From: Bradyrhizobium iriomotense
GTDB lineage: Bacteria > Pseudomonadota > Alphaproteobacteria > Rhizobiales > Xanthobacteraceae
DNA length: 64,000 nt
Direction: 5' to 3'
NCBI RefSeq assembly: GCF_030160715.1
Contig: NZ_BSOW01000002.1
Span: 248,001-312,000 of the forward strand
Below the pieces are notes generated by a model. The model ran no database searches. It was not told the origin of the DNA and saw only the letters and a program-made list of their open reading frames with translations. The position numbers and the translations under genes were made by a program. Positions within the stretch are counted from its first letter, which is position 1. Each line of letters opens with the position of its first letter. Positions 19,705 to 29,194 of the stretch are shown one piece after another.

Positions 19705-19810
19705 CCTCTCCCGCTTGCGGGAGAGGCCGGGAGAGGGCTCTCACCTCTTAGGGGTTCTCGCCTGCGGAAACACCCTCTCCCCTACCCTCCCCCGCAAGCG
19801 GGGGAGGGAG
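19705..19810. repeat. Double-hairpin repeat (CCTCTCCCGC / CCCTCCCCCGC) inside the liv operon
   Basis: Two perfect GC-rich hairpins: a 10-bp stem at 19705-19726 and an 11-bp stem at 19785-19808. The element fills most of the gap between the binding-protein and ATPase genes. It belongs to the same repeat type that flanks the DUF559 gene near 54.1-54.6 kb. It might reduce transcription into the downstream transporter genes or stabilise the upstream message. Confidence 0.75.
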
Positions 19811-19853
19811 CGCAGTGTAACCGCGGATACATTCTAACCTCATCAGACTCTCA

Positions 19854-20618
19854 ATGACGCTGACCCTCGAAACCCGCGACCTCACCATCCGCTTCGGCGG
19901 CCATGTCGCGGTCAATAATGTGAGCTGCAGTTTCCGCCCGGGCGAGCTTACCGCCATCGTCGGACCGAACGGCGCCGGCAAGACCACCTATTTCAACCTG
20001 ATCTCGGGCCAGCTGCGCGCCTCGAGCGGCAGCATATTGTTCGACGGCACCGACATCACCCAGCATTCCGCGCCGCTGCGCACGCGCGCGGGCCTCGGCC
20101 GCGCGTTCCAGCTCACCAACCTGTTTCCGAACCTGACGGTGGAGGAGAACGTCCGCCTCGCGGTGCAGGCGGCTGATGGCACGCATTACGACATGCTGCG
20201 GCCCTGGATGGTGCGGCGTGACCTGATCGCGCGCGCCGACAGCATCCTCGATCAGGTCGCGCTCGGCAGCCGCCGCGGCGTCACTGCCACCGCGCTGTCG
20301 CATGGCGACCAGCGCAAGCTCGAGGTCGCGCTGATGATCGCGCTGGAGCCGAAGGTCTTCATGTTCGACGAGCCGACCGCCGGCATGAGCATCGACGAGG
20401 TGCCCGTGGTGTTGAATCTCATCGCTCAGCTCAAGCAGGACAGAAGCAAGATCATCCTCCTGGTCGAGCACAAGATGGACGTGGTGCGCTCGCTCGCCGA
20501 CCGCATCATCGTGCTGCATAACGGCCAGCTCGTCGCTGACGGCGCACCTGCCGACGTGATCGCCTCGCCGATCGTGCAGGAAGCCTATCTCGGCGTAGCA
20601 CCGAAGAGTGCCGCATGA
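19854..20618 (+). CDS. livG: Branched-chain-type ABC transporter ATP-binding protein
   Basis: A 254-residue ABC ATPase. Walker A is GPNGAGKTT, the signature LSHGDQRKLEVAL is a variant of LSGGQ typical of LivG, Walker B is VFMFDEPTAGMS and the switch His lies in LLVEHKMD. It supplies energy for import with LivF and the two permeases. The last base pairs overlap livF by 4 bp (ATGA), so the genes are translationally coupled. Confidence 0.94.
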   Translation: MTLTLETRDLTIRFGGHVAVNNVSCSFRPGELTAIVGPNGAGKTTYFNLISGQLRASSGSILFDGTDITQHSAPLRTRAGLGRAFQLTNLFPNLTVEENVRLAVQAADGTHYDMLRPWMVRRDLIARADSILDQVALGSRRGVTATALSHGDQRKLEVALMIALEPKVFMFDEPTAGMSIDEVPVVLNLIAQLKQDRSKIILLVEHKMDVVRSLADRIIVLHNGQLVADGAPADVIASPIVQEAYLGVAPKSAA

Positions 20619-21337
20619 CCGACCTTTTGAAACTGGCGGGCGTCCATACGCATATCGGGCGCTATCACATCCTCCAGGGCATCGACCTCGTGGTGCCGCA
20701 GGGGCAGACCACCATGCTGCTCGGCCGCAACGGCGCCGGCAAGACCACGACGCTGCGCACCATCATGGGCCTGTGGCAGGCCTCCAGCGGCGAGATCAGC
20801 CTCGCCGGCGAGCGGATCGAAAGCCGCGCCACGCCAGACATCGCCCGGCTCGGCGTCGGCTACGTGCCGGAGAGCATGGCAGTGTTCTCTGACCTCACGG
20901 TGAAAGAAAATCTCGTGCTGGCGGCGCGCGACGGCCCGCTCGACGACACCCAGCTCGACTGGATCTTTGGCTTCTTCCCCGCGCTGCGCCGCTTCTGGCT
21001 CTCGCGGGCCGGCAGCCTCTCGGGCGGACAAAAACAAATGTTGTCCATCACGCGCGCCATCATCGAGCCGCGCAAGCTCTTGCTGATCGACGAGCCGACC
21101 AAGGGGCTGGCGCCCGCCATCGTCATGGCGCTGATCGAGTGCCTGAAGGAGATCAAGCGCAAGGGCGCGACGATCCTCATGGTCGAGCAGAATTTCTTTG
21201 CCGCCCGCGAGCTCGGCGACAGCGTGCTGGTCATGGACAACGGCACCATCGTCCATCGCGGCGAGATGGCGGCGCTCGCCGCCGACGTGCCGCTGCAGGA
21301 GCGGCTGCTGGGGCTCAGCCTGGAGGCGCATCAGTGA
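20615..21337 (+). CDS. livF: Branched-chain-type ABC transporter ATP-binding protein
   Basis: A 240-residue second ATPase of the transporter. Walker A is GRNGAGKTT, the signature LSGGQKQML, Walker B LLLIDEPTKGLAP. LivF and LivG form the heterodimer that drives the LivHM channel. It starts in the livG stop codon (ATGA) and ends overlapping the GTG start of livH by 4 bp. Confidence 0.94.
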   Translation: MTDLLKLAGVHTHIGRYHILQGIDLVVPQGQTTMLLGRNGAGKTTTLRTIMGLWQASSGEISLAGERIESRATPDIARLGVGYVPESMAVFSDLTVKENLVLAARDGPLDDTQLDWIFGFFPALRRFWLSRAGSLSGGQKQMLSITRAIIEPRKLLLIDEPTKGLAPAIVMALIECLKEIKRKGATILMVEQNFFAARELGDSVLVMDNGTIVHRGEMAALAADVPLQERLLGLSLEAHQ

Positions 21338-22344
21338 CCGACCTTGCCGCAACCGATCCGCTGCCGAAGCCGAAGCGCGACATCGCGCCGATCCTGCTGC
21401 CGATCGCGCTCGCACTCGCCATGATCCCCTTCGTCGGCTCGACCAGCTCCTGGCTGACGCTGACCGCCGCGAGCCTCGCCATGGGCATGATGATTTTCAT
21501 CATGGCCTCAGGGCTCACGCTGGTGTTCGGCCTGATGGACGTGCTCAATTTCGGCCACGGCGCCTTCATCGCGGTCGGCGCCTATGTGGCGACGCTGATC
21601 CTGCTGCCGTTCGCGGCCGCGATGCAGGCGGATTCGCTTCTGATGAATCTTGCGGTGCTGGCGCCGGCCGCGCTGCTCTCGATGGCGGTGTCCGGTGCGC
21701 TCGGCCTCATCGTCGAGCGCGTCTTGATCCTTCCGGTCTACGGCCAGCACCTGAAGCAGATCTTGATGACGACCGGCGGCCTGATCGTCGCCGAGCAGAC
21801 GCTTTATGCCGTGTGGGGCCCGCAGATCATCCCGCTGCCGCTGCCGACCTCGCTGCGCGGCTCGTTCATCATCGGCGACGTCGCGATCGCAAAGTACCGC
21901 CTGCTTGCGATGCTGGTCGGCCTCGTCGTGTTCGTCGCGATCCAGCTCGTGCTCAACCGCAGCAAGCTCGGGCTCCTGATCCGCGCCGGCGTCGAGAACC
22001 GCGAGATGGTGGAGGCGCTCGGCTATCGCATCCGTCGCCTGTTCCTCGGCGTATTCATGACGGGATCGGCGCTCGCCGGCCTCGGCGGCGTGATGTGGGC
22101 GCTCTATCGCGAGCAGGTCCACGCCTCCATGAGCGACGACCTCACCGTGCTGATCTTCATAGTCGTCATCATCGGCGGACTAGGCTCGATCGGCGGCTGC
22201 TTCATCGGCGCGCTTCTGGTCGCCATGGTCGCCAATTACGGCGGCTTCCTGGTGCCGAAGCTCGCCCTCGTCTCCAACATCCTGCTGATGGTCGCCGTTC
22301 TGATGTGGCGGCCGCGCGGCCTCTATGCGGTGACCAGCCGATGA
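21334..22344 (+). CDS. livH: Branched-chain-type ABC transporter permease
   Basis: A 336-residue inner-membrane permease with about eight hydrophobic segments. FGLMDVLNFGHGAFIAVGAY is the characteristic LivH segment, and GGLGSIGGCFIGALLV near the C-terminus is the conserved EAA-like loop. Start is GTG at 21334, overlapping the livF stop; the frame runs open upstream within livF but that part is a shadow. It overlaps livM by 4 bp (ATGA). Confidence 0.93.
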   Translation: MTDLAATDPLPKPKRDIAPILLPIALALAMIPFVGSTSSWLTLTAASLAMGMMIFIMASGLTLVFGLMDVLNFGHGAFIAVGAYVATLILLPFAAAMQADSLLMNLAVLAPAALLSMAVSGALGLIVERVLILPVYGQHLKQILMTTGGLIVAEQTLYAVWGPQIIPLPLPTSLRGSFIIGDVAIAKYRLLAMLVGLVVFVAIQLVLNRSKLGLLIRAGVENREMVEALGYRIRRLFLGVFMTGSALAGLGGVMWALYREQVHASMSDDLTVLIFIVVIIGGLGSIGGCFIGALLVAMVANYGGFLVPKLALVSNILLMVAVLMWRPRGLYAVTSR

Positions 22345-23411
22345 TGATCCTGTCGGGCGACCCGCCGCGGAGCCGCGTTCTCACCCTCATTCTCGTCGTC
22401 ATCATCCTGGCGCTGGCGGCAACGCCCTATCTGTTTCCGGGCGCGAAAGCGATGAACGTCGCGGCCAAGATCTGCATCTTTGCCGCGCTGGTCGCCTCCT
22501 ATGACCTCTTGCTCGGCTACACCGGCTCGGTGTCGTTCGCCCACACCATGTTCTACGGCATCGGCAGTTACGCGATCGCGATCGCGCTCTATTCGATGGG
22601 ACCGAATTGGGGCGCGGTGGCAACCGGCATCGTCGTCGGCCTGCCGCTCGCGGCGCTGCTCGCGCTTGCGATCGGGCTGTTCTCGCTGCGGGTCGCAGCG
22701 ATCTTCTTTGCCATGATCACGCTCGCAGTCGCCTCCGCCTTCCAGGTGCTGGCCTCGCAGCTCTCCTGGCTGACCGGCGGTGAGGACGGGCGGAGCTTTC
22801 AATTGCCGGAATTGCTGCGGCCCGGCACCGTGCTGATCCCGAAGAGCTTTGCGGGCTTCGAGTTCAACGGCCGCACCCTGACTTTCTACCTCGTCTTCGC
22901 GGCGTCGGCCCTGATGATCCTCGCACTGCTGCGTGTGGTGAACTCGCCGTTCGGCCGCGTGCTCCAGGCGATCCGCGAAAACCGCTTTCGCGCCGAGGCG
23001 CTCGGCTTCCGCACCGTCTTCCATCTTACCTATGCCAATTGCCTCGCGGCTCTTGTCGCCGCCAGCGCAGGCATTCTCAACGCTCTGTGGCTGCGTTACG
23101 CCGGGCCCGACACTTCGCTGAGCTTCTCGATCATGCTCGACATTCTCCTGATGGTCGTGATCGGCGGCATGGGCACGATCTACGGCGCAATCATCGGCGC
23201 GACCATCTTCATCCTTGCGCAAAACTATCTTCAGTCGCTGATGGGCGTTGCCTCGAAGGCGGCGGCGGAGGCCGGCCTGCCGCTGCTGCCGGGCCTGTTG
23301 CACCCGGATCGCTGGTTGCTGTGGCTCGGGCTGCTGTTCATTGCGAGCGCCTACTTCTTTCCGACCGGCGTGGTCGGCCGTCTGCGCAACGCCGGCACCA
23401 AGAAGGCGTGA
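22341..23411 (+). CDS. livM: Branched-chain-type ABC transporter permease
   Basis: A 356-residue second permease. The LLLGYTGSVSFAHTMFYGIG segment and the loop GGMGTIYGAIIGATIF are LivM hallmarks. The ATG at 22341 lies in the livH stop region; the open frame upstream is a shadow of livH and livF. It is the last gene of the binding-protein/ATPase/permease run, completing a full high-affinity importer. Confidence 0.93.
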   Translation: MMILSGDPPRSRVLTLILVVIILALAATPYLFPGAKAMNVAAKICIFAALVASYDLLLGYTGSVSFAHTMFYGIGSYAIAIALYSMGPNWGAVATGIVVGLPLAALLALAIGLFSLRVAAIFFAMITLAVASAFQVLASQLSWLTGGEDGRSFQLPELLRPGTVLIPKSFAGFEFNGRTLTFYLVFAASALMILALLRVVNSPFGRVLQAIRENRFRAEALGFRTVFHLTYANCLAALVAASAGILNALWLRYAGPDTSLSFSIMLDILLMVVIGGMGTIYGAIIGATIFILAQNYLQSLMGVASKAAAEAGLPLLPGLLHPDRWLLWLGLLFIASAYFFPTGVVGRLRNAGTKKA

Positions 23412-23422
23412 CGCCTTTCGCG

Positions 23423-23548
23423 TTAAGCGCGCATTAACGATGCGGCGCCCTCGCTTCATGTGCAACGCACAACCCTGAAGCGACGGAGCGTCATTCATCG
23501 CTTGCCGAAGCGGACTCCCCCTGCGGTAACGGATTAAAGCTTGGGTAA
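23423..23548 (+). promoter_or_regulatory. CtrA-type boxes upstream of the cache-PAS-GGDEF-EAL gene
   Basis: TTAA-N7-TTAA at 23423-23437 is a full match to the alphaproteobacterial CtrA consensus; a second near-match, TTAA-N7-GTAA, is at 23534-23548. Both lie in the 207 bp before the start of the large cyclic-di-GMP gene. CtrA controls motility and cell-cycle genes in this class, so cell-cycle control is a reasonable inference. Confidence 0.55.
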
Positions 23549-23618
23549 CCGGCTTTCCTAAGGTTTGGGCCATTTGTGCATTGTATGCGTATTCCCCCAG
23601 GGAGGGGGAATACGCCGG

Positions 23619-26600
23619 ATGTCGTCCACGATCACGAGGAGAATATCCGGGGCCGCGCAAGGCGGCTGGGACGCTGCCGTAAGGCGCGGTCCCGTGCTGT
23701 GGCTGACGCTGTGCGGCGCGCTGCTGGTGGCCGGCATCTTCGTCATCACCACCACGGTGATCGGCGACTTCCGCGAACGCGCGCTCGTCAACAACGAACG
23801 CGAGCTGGAAAACACCGTCCTGTTGCTGACCCGTCACTTCGATCAGCAGTTCGAGGATTCCGAGACCGTCGCAGCCGACCTGATCGCGCAGATGAACCTG
23901 CCGGAGGTCAGCTCGCCCGAGATGTTCCGCGAGCGCATGTCGAGCGATGAAGCCCATCGCATGCTCGCAAACAAGATCAGCGCCGTGAACTATCTCGGCG
24001 ACATCGCGATCTATGACACCAGCGGCGACATCATCAACTGGTCGCGCAACGAACCGCTGCCGAAGCTCAACATCTCGTCGCGGGCCTATTTCCAGACCTT
24101 CAAATCCAATCCCCAGTCCGAGCCGGTGCTGCTGGAGACCGTGCGCAGCCTTCTCATCGGCAAGTGGACCACGGTGGTGGCACGCCGGCTGACGAGCCCG
24201 CAGGGCGAACTGCTCGGCATCATGGTGCGCCGGATCGATCCTGCGAGCTATCAGAAATATTTCTCCTCCGTCGCGCTCGGCAGCGGCGCGGCCATCTCGC
24301 TGTTCGACCGCAGCGGCACGATGCTGGCGCGCTACCCGCATGTCGAGGAGCTGATCGGAAAGAGCTACGCCAACGGGCCGTTGCTGCAGAAGATTGCGGC
24401 CAAGGGCGGCCGGCAGACGCTGCGGATCGAGAAGAGCCCGATCGACGGCCAGGGGCGGCTGGGTGCCGGTGCGCCGCTTGCACATTTCCCGATCATCGTC
24501 ATCGCCACCAACACGGTGGAATCGGCGCTTGCCGATTGGCGCGAGCAAACCCGCTTCATGATCATCGCGGCCACGCTGGCGGCGACCATCATTGCGCTCA
24601 CACTCTATCTCATCATTCGCCAGATCAGCCGCCAGAGCCGCGAGACGCAAGCGCGGATCGAGTCCGAAAGATTGCAGCTCGACACTGCCCTGAACAACAT
24701 GTCGCAGGGCCTGCTCCTCTACGACGCCACGGGCCACATCGTCACTTGCAACCGGCGCTATGCCGACATGTTCGGCCTGTCCCACGACGTCATCAAACCC
24801 GGCTGTCACATCCATGAGGCGATGTATCATCGCAAGGAGCGCGGGACGTTCGACGGAGACGTCGAAGAATTCTGCACCGGCGTCATGAGGGTCGTCGCCG
24901 AAGGCAAGGTCTCGACAAGAATCCACGAGTTCTCGAACGGCCGCGCCTTCCAGGTCATCAACACTCCACTTGCGCAGGGCGGATGGGTCGCCACGATCGA
25001 GGAGATCACCGAGCGGCGCAACCTGGAGCACGAGCGCGACCGCAACTACACCTTCCTGCGCGAGATCATCGATCATATCCCCTCGCAGATCACGGTGAAG
25101 GACGCGCACACGCGGCAATATCTGCTGGTCAACCGGATCGCCGAAGAGGTGCTCGGAGAATCCGGTGGATCGATCGTCGGCAAGACCGTTTTCGACATTC
25201 TCCCGGAATCGGATGCCAAGATCGTCACGCGCGACGACGACCGTCTGCTGCGGTCACCCGACGAGCGCTTCGTGGAGGAGCAGGCCTGGAAAAAGCGCAC
25301 CGACGGTCACCGCTATGTCATCTCCAAACGCATCGGCATTCGCGACAACGCCGGCGAGCCGCGCTACATCATCAACGTCATCGAGGACGTCACGGCGCGG
25401 CGGCAGGCCGACGAGAAGATCGCGCATATGGCGCATTACGACGCGCTGACCGATCTGCCGAACCGGGTGCTGTTCCGCGAGCAGATCGAGCGCGAGCTCG
25501 AGAAGATCGCGAACGGCGAGCAGTTCGCGCTGCTCTATATCGACGTCGACGAGTTCAAGGGCATCAACGATTCGCTCGGTCATCACGTCGGCGACGAGCT
25601 TTTGAAAGCGGTCGCGGCCCGCATCCGCAGCTGCCTCAAGCCGGATGACCTCATCGCGCGCCTTGGCGGCGACGAGTTCGCGGTGATCCAGACCAAGGTC
25701 GAGACCTCGGCCGACGTGCTGGCTTTCGTGACGCAGATCCACGAGGCGATCCGGCGGCCCTACCACTGTCTCGGCCATCAGCTCTCGACCGATGCCTCGA
25801 TCGGCATCGCGCTGGCGCCGCAGGACGGCGCCGATCTCGACCAGCTCATCAAGAATGCCGACCTCGCGATGTACGGCGCCAAGGCCGAGGGACGCCGCAC
25901 CTATCGCTTCTTCGTGCCGTCGATGGATGCGAGTGCCAAGGCGCGCCTGGCCATGGAGCAGGACCTGCGTCAGGCCATGGTCAATGGCGGCTTCGAGCTG
26001 CACTACCAGCCACTGGTCAATTTGCGAACCAGTGAGGTCTCCGGCTGCGAGGCGCTGTTGCGCTGGCGTCACCCCGAGCGCGGCATGGTATCGCCGGCCG
26101 AGTTCATTCCCGTGGCGGAAGACACCGGCCTGATCAACGAGCTCGGCGACTGGGTGTTGCGCACGGCCTGTAGCGAGGCCGCGAGCTGGCCCTCGCATGT
26201 ACGGCTTGCCGTCAACGTCTCGCCGGTGCAGCTCAAATGCGAGACGCTGGCGCTGAAGATTGCCGGCGCGCTCGCCGCCTCCGGTCTCGATCCCTGCCGC
26301 CTCGAGCTCGAGATCACCGAGGCCGTGCTGATCCGCGACGACGAGGCTGCGCTTGCGATCCTGCATCAGCTCCGCTCGATCGGCGTGCGCATTGCGCTCG
26401 ACGATTTCGGCACCGGCTATTCGTCGCTGAGCTATCTAAAGCGTTTCCCGTTCGACAAGATCAAGATCGACCGATGCTTCGTCGCCGACATCGCGGAGAC
26501 CAGCGGCGCGCCGGTCATCGTGCAGGCAGTGGTCAACATCGCCAGCGCCAGCGACATGACGACCGTCGCCGAAGGCGTCGAGACCGAGGCGCAGCGCGAG

Positions 26601-26720
26601 ATGCTGCGCAACCTCGGCTGCACGGAGATGCAGGGCTATCTGTTCAGCGCGCCGAAGGCCGCAAGCGAGGTGCGAAAACTGTTCGGCCCGAGCAGCCCAC
26701 GCGTGGCGGCGGTGGCCTGA
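23619..26720 (+). CDS. Membrane cache-PAS-PAS-GGDEF-EAL cyclic-di-GMP protein
   Basis: A 1033-residue inner-membrane sensor. A transmembrane helix at about 26-48 and another at about 313-333 enclose a 265-residue periplasmic dCache-type sensing domain. Two PAS domains follow (about 352-470 and 480-600), then GGDEF with an intact GGDEF motif (683-687) and EAL with an EAL motif (811-813), plus DDFGTGYSSLSYLK and EGVE. Both synthesis and breakdown of cyclic di-GMP are possible. The ATG at 23619 has a purine-rich GGAGGGGG about 10 nt upstream. The next gene starts 2 bp after the stop, so the two are coupled. Confidence 0.93.
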   Translation: MSSTITRRISGAAQGGWDAAVRRGPVLWLTLCGALLVAGIFVITTTVIGDFRERALVNNERELENTVLLLTRHFDQQFEDSETVAADLIAQMNLPEVSSPEMFRERMSSDEAHRMLANKISAVNYLGDIAIYDTSGDIINWSRNEPLPKLNISSRAYFQTFKSNPQSEPVLLETVRSLLIGKWTTVVARRLTSPQGELLGIMVRRIDPASYQKYFSSVALGSGAAISLFDRSGTMLARYPHVEELIGKSYANGPLLQKIAAKGGRQTLRIEKSPIDGQGRLGAGAPLAHFPIIVIATNTVESALADWREQTRFMIIAATLAATIIALTLYLIIRQISRQSRETQARIESERLQLDTALNNMSQGLLLYDATGHIVTCNRRYADMFGLSHDVIKPGCHIHEAMYHRKERGTFDGDVEEFCTGVMRVVAEGKVSTRIHEFSNGRAFQVINTPLAQGGWVATIEEITERRNLEHERDRNYTFLREIIDHIPSQITVKDAHTRQYLLVNRIAEEVLGESGGSIVGKTVFDILPESDAKIVTRDDDRLLRSPDERFVEEQAWKKRTDGHRYVISKRIGIRDNAGEPRYIINVIEDVTARRQADEKIAHMAHYDALTDLPNRVLFREQIERELEKIANGEQFALLYIDVDEFKGINDSLGHHVGDELLKAVAARIRSCLKPDDLIARLGGDEFAVIQTKVETSADVLAFVTQIHEAIRRPYHCLGHQLSTDASIGIALAPQDGADLDQLIKNADLAMYGAKAEGRRTYRFFVPSMDASAKARLAMEQDLRQAMVNGGFELHYQPLVNLRTSEVSGCEALLRWRHPERGMVSPAEFIPVAEDTGLINELGDWVLRTACSEAASWPSHVRLAVNVSPVQLKCETLALKIAGALAASGLDPCRLELEITEAVLIRDDEAALAILHQLRSIGVRIALDDFGTGYSSLSYLKRFPFDKIKIDRCFVADIAETSGAPVIVQAVVNIASASDMTTVAEGVETEAQREMLRNLGCTEMQGYLFSAPKAASEVRKLFGPSSPRVAAVA

Positions 26721-26722
26721 AG

Positions 26723-27772
26723 ATGGCGAAGCCCGCTTCCCCCAAGCATTTCGACGTCGCGCATTCCTATGCCGTGCGACTGATGCAGCATCTTGTGGTC
26801 CCGACCTTCGTGATCGATCCCAAGCGCCGCGTCGTGATCTGGAACAGAGCCTGCGAGCGCCTCACCGGCGTTGCCGCCTCCGAAGTGATCGGCACGAGCA
26901 AGCACTGGCAGGCCTTCTACGAGAAGAAGCGCTATTGCCTGGCCGACCTCGTCGCACTCGATCTGCCCGAGCGGTTGCCGGAGCTCTATTCCGAATACGC
27001 CGCGCGCGGGCACAACGGGCTCGGCTTCGGCGCCGAGAACTGGTGCATGATGCCGAAGCTCGGCAACCAGCTTTATCTTGCGATCGACGCCGGCCCGATC
27101 CACGACGAGGCCGGCAATCTGATCGCGGTGGTCGAAACCCTGCGCGACCTGACTGACCAGAAGCGAGCCGAGATGGCGCTGAAGGAGCTCGCCAGCAAGG
27201 ACGGGCTGACCGGGCTCTCCAACCGCCGTTCCTTCGACCAGATGCTGATGACCGAATGGTCGCGCGCACAGCTGACGCAGCTGCCGCTCTCGCTGCTGTT
27301 CGTCGACGTCGATCATTTCAAGCTGTTCAACGATTTGCACGGCCACCAGACCGGCGACGAATGCCTGCGCGCAGTCGCCAACGTCGTGCGCGCCCACGCC
27401 GCCCGCCCGCTGGACCTTGCGACCCGCTATGGCGGCGAGGAGTTCGCGATGATCCTGCCGGAGATGAATTGCGAGACCGCCTGCGCCCTCGCCGAGCAGA
27501 TCCGCCGTGCGGTCATGGACTTGCGGATCGCCCATGGCGCGGAGGGCGCCGGCGACCACGTCACGCTCAGCGTCGGCGTCGCAAGCCACGTCCCCGGCGA
27601 GAGCGACAACCGTCCGGACCGGCTGCTTGGGGCGGCCGACCAGGCGCTCTACGCCGCCAAACGGCTCGGCCGCAACCGTGTCATCTCCGCCGAAACGATG
27701 CTGGCCGAATTCGCCCGCCTCGGGATTCGGGAGGTTCCGGCCCAGGCGGCCCGCAGGTCCGGCCGGGGCTGA
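26723..27772 (+). CDS. PAS-GGDEF diguanylate cyclase
   Basis: A 349-residue cytoplasmic protein. Residues 15-150 form a PAS domain (VPTFVIDPKRRVVIWNRACE). The GGDEF domain carries GGEEF at 237-241, the normal active-site sequence, preceded by FVDVDHFKLFND with metal-binding Asp. It should make cyclic di-GMP. The ATG follows the stop of the upstream hybrid protein by 2 bp, so both are probably translated from one message and may act in one pathway. Confidence 0.93.
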   Translation: MAKPASPKHFDVAHSYAVRLMQHLVVPTFVIDPKRRVVIWNRACERLTGVAASEVIGTSKHWQAFYEKKRYCLADLVALDLPERLPELYSEYAARGHNGLGFGAENWCMMPKLGNQLYLAIDAGPIHDEAGNLIAVVETLRDLTDQKRAEMALKELASKDGLTGLSNRRSFDQMLMTEWSRAQLTQLPLSLLFVDVDHFKLFNDLHGHQTGDECLRAVANVVRAHAARPLDLATRYGGEEFAMILPEMNCETACALAEQIRRAVMDLRIAHGAEGAGDHVTLSVGVASHVPGESDNRPDRLLGAADQALYAAKRLGRNRVISAETMLAEFARLGIREVPAQAARRSGRG

Positions 27773-27802
27773 CAAGAATGCCGAGCGGAGGTTGCCCACC
27801 CC

Positions 27803-27912
27803 GCGCCAATCAGCTAAATGGAGCCTCGCTGCACCCGTAGCTCAGCTGGATAGAGCGTTGCCCTCCGAAGGCAAAGGTCACACGTTCGAATCGTGTCGGG
27901 TGCGCCAATCAG
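27803..27912. repeat. 11-bp direct repeats around tRNA-Arg
   Basis: GCGCCAATCAG occurs at 27803-27813 and again at 27902-27912, the second copy covering the tRNA 3' end (GCGCCA). They are 99 bp apart. They could be the trace of a site-specific recombination or of a lost tandem tRNA; no integrase gene is present. Confidence 0.5.
27831..27907 (+). tRNA. tRNA-Arg (anticodon CCG)
   Basis: A 77-nt cloverleaf. The acceptor arms GCACCCG and CGGGTGC pair fully; the anticodon loop CTCCGAA carries CCG, which reads CGG arginine codons; the T arm contains GTTCGAAT. The 3' CCA is encoded. A copy of GCGCCAATCAG overlaps its 3' end and another lies upstream. Confidence 0.96.
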
Positions 27913-27955
27913 AACGTTCGCGCGACCTCGCAGGTCAGTCGCGACTTGGACCCCG

Positions 27956-29194
27956 TCAACGCTGGCATCCCTTGCGCGCGAGTTCGACGCGCCGATTCTT
28001 CGCCCGTCCCTCGTCGCTGTCGTTGGAAGCGACCGGCCGGCTCTTGCCATAGCCCTGCGTGCTCACCCGGGACGTTTCGGTGCCGTGCGCGACCAGCCAT
28101 TGCATGACGGCCTGCGCGCGAGCGCCGGACAGCTTGAGATTGTAGTCGTCACTGCCGACATTGTCGGTGTGTCCCTGCAGCTCGACCGTCAGCTTTGGCT
28201 GGCCCTTGAGCGTGGTCAGCACGCGGTTGAGCAGCGGCTCGGACTCGTCCCGCAGGATCGCCTTGTTGAAATCGAAATGCACGCCGTAGAGCGGCACGTG
28301 GCAGTCCTTGTCGAGACGCGCGGCGAGGTCGTCCGCGCCGGCATCCGCCACGGCCACGCCGATTTCACCGGCGCCCATATGCATGGAGACCCAGATGTCC
28401 CGGCCCCCTTGCGTGTAATGCGCAAGCAGAATGCCGTCCGACTGATTGAGGCCCTGGCTTTCAAATAGAACCTGCCAGCCGGCTTTGGCGAGCGCTTCAC
28501 GGTAGGCCGTAATGAATTGCAGCACCGACACGCTCGCAGGATACCCATACGTCTTGATGGCCTGTCCGGTCCCCGCCAGCACTCTTTCCTGATCCTTCTG
28601 CGGCACCGTGACATCAAGCGGCGACGGATCCTGGCTGGTCGCTTTGAGCGTCGTCCCCGGGAAGCGGGCAAGATAGGGAAAGTCGTCCTTGTCGCCGACC
28701 TTTTCCGGCGTGGCGCTGGGTGCCCGCAGGGTCAGCAAGACCTTCGCGCCGCCCACTTCGACGATATCGAGCTGCATCTCGTCGAAATCATTGGCGACAT
28801 TGAACGTTACCCATACTTCCGTTCCGCCCTGGGCACGTTTCAGTGTCGCGCCATTTTCCCACTCGCGCACGATCTGCCAGCCACCCTTGAGCCAGTAGGG
28901 CTTGATCTCCTGCCACGTCTTGTTGCTGTCATCGGGCTTCGGCCGCGGAATCATGTGCAGAACGCTCTGGGTGTGCTTGCCCTGCTGCACGATCCGTTGA
29001 TCGAAGCCTTCCGCATTCTTTTCGATCAGAAACTCCGCCTGGCCAAATTCTTCGACGTCGACATTACGATCCGAATTCTTGAACGTCACACTTGGCGGCA
29101 ACTGAATGGACTCGGGAAGGCCTTTGAGCGCCCAAGCCGGCGTCGAAGCAACGAGAGCAAGGATGGCGACCGTCAAATGCAGCGGGAATTTCAC
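27956..29194 (-). CDS. OmpA-family outer-membrane-associated protein
   Basis: A 412-residue exported protein. A signal peptide at the N-terminus ends near STPAWA. The C-terminal 110 residues are an OmpA/MotB peptidoglycan-binding domain with LQGHTDNVGSDDYNLKLS and AKNRRVEL, the meso-diaminopimelate-binding pattern. The middle region of about 270 residues resembles DUF4892-type periplasmic proteins and has no assigned function. It probably links the outer membrane to the wall. GTG at 29194 is taken as the start because it opens the signal peptide; an ATG at 29257 adds 21 uncharged residues and is possible. The gene is convergent with tRNA-Arg. Confidence 0.85.
   Translation of the reverse strand: MKFPLHLTVAILALVASTPAWALKGLPESIQLPPSVTFKNSDRNVDVEEFGQAEFLIEKNAEGFDQRIVQQGKHTQSVLHMIPRPKPDDSNKTWQEIKPYWLKGGWQIVREWENGATLKRAQGGTEVWVTFNVANDFDEMQLDIVEVGGAKVLLTLRAPSATPEKVGDKDDFPYLARFPGTTLKATSQDPSPLDVTVPQKDQERVLAGTGQAIKTYGYPASVSVLQFITAYREALAKAGWQVLFESQGLNQSDGILLAHYTQGGRDIWVSMHMGAGEIGVAVADAGADDLAARLDKDCHVPLYGVHFDFNKAILRDESEPLLNRVLTTLKGQPKLTVELQGHTDNVGSDDYNLKLSGARAQAVMQWLVAHGTETSRVSTQGYGKSRPVASNDSDEGRAKNRRVELARKGCQR

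Noticed and set aside
22323..25118. 931-codon minus-strand frame over livM and the GGDEF-EAL gene
   Set aside because: Shadow of strongly supported plus-strand genes.
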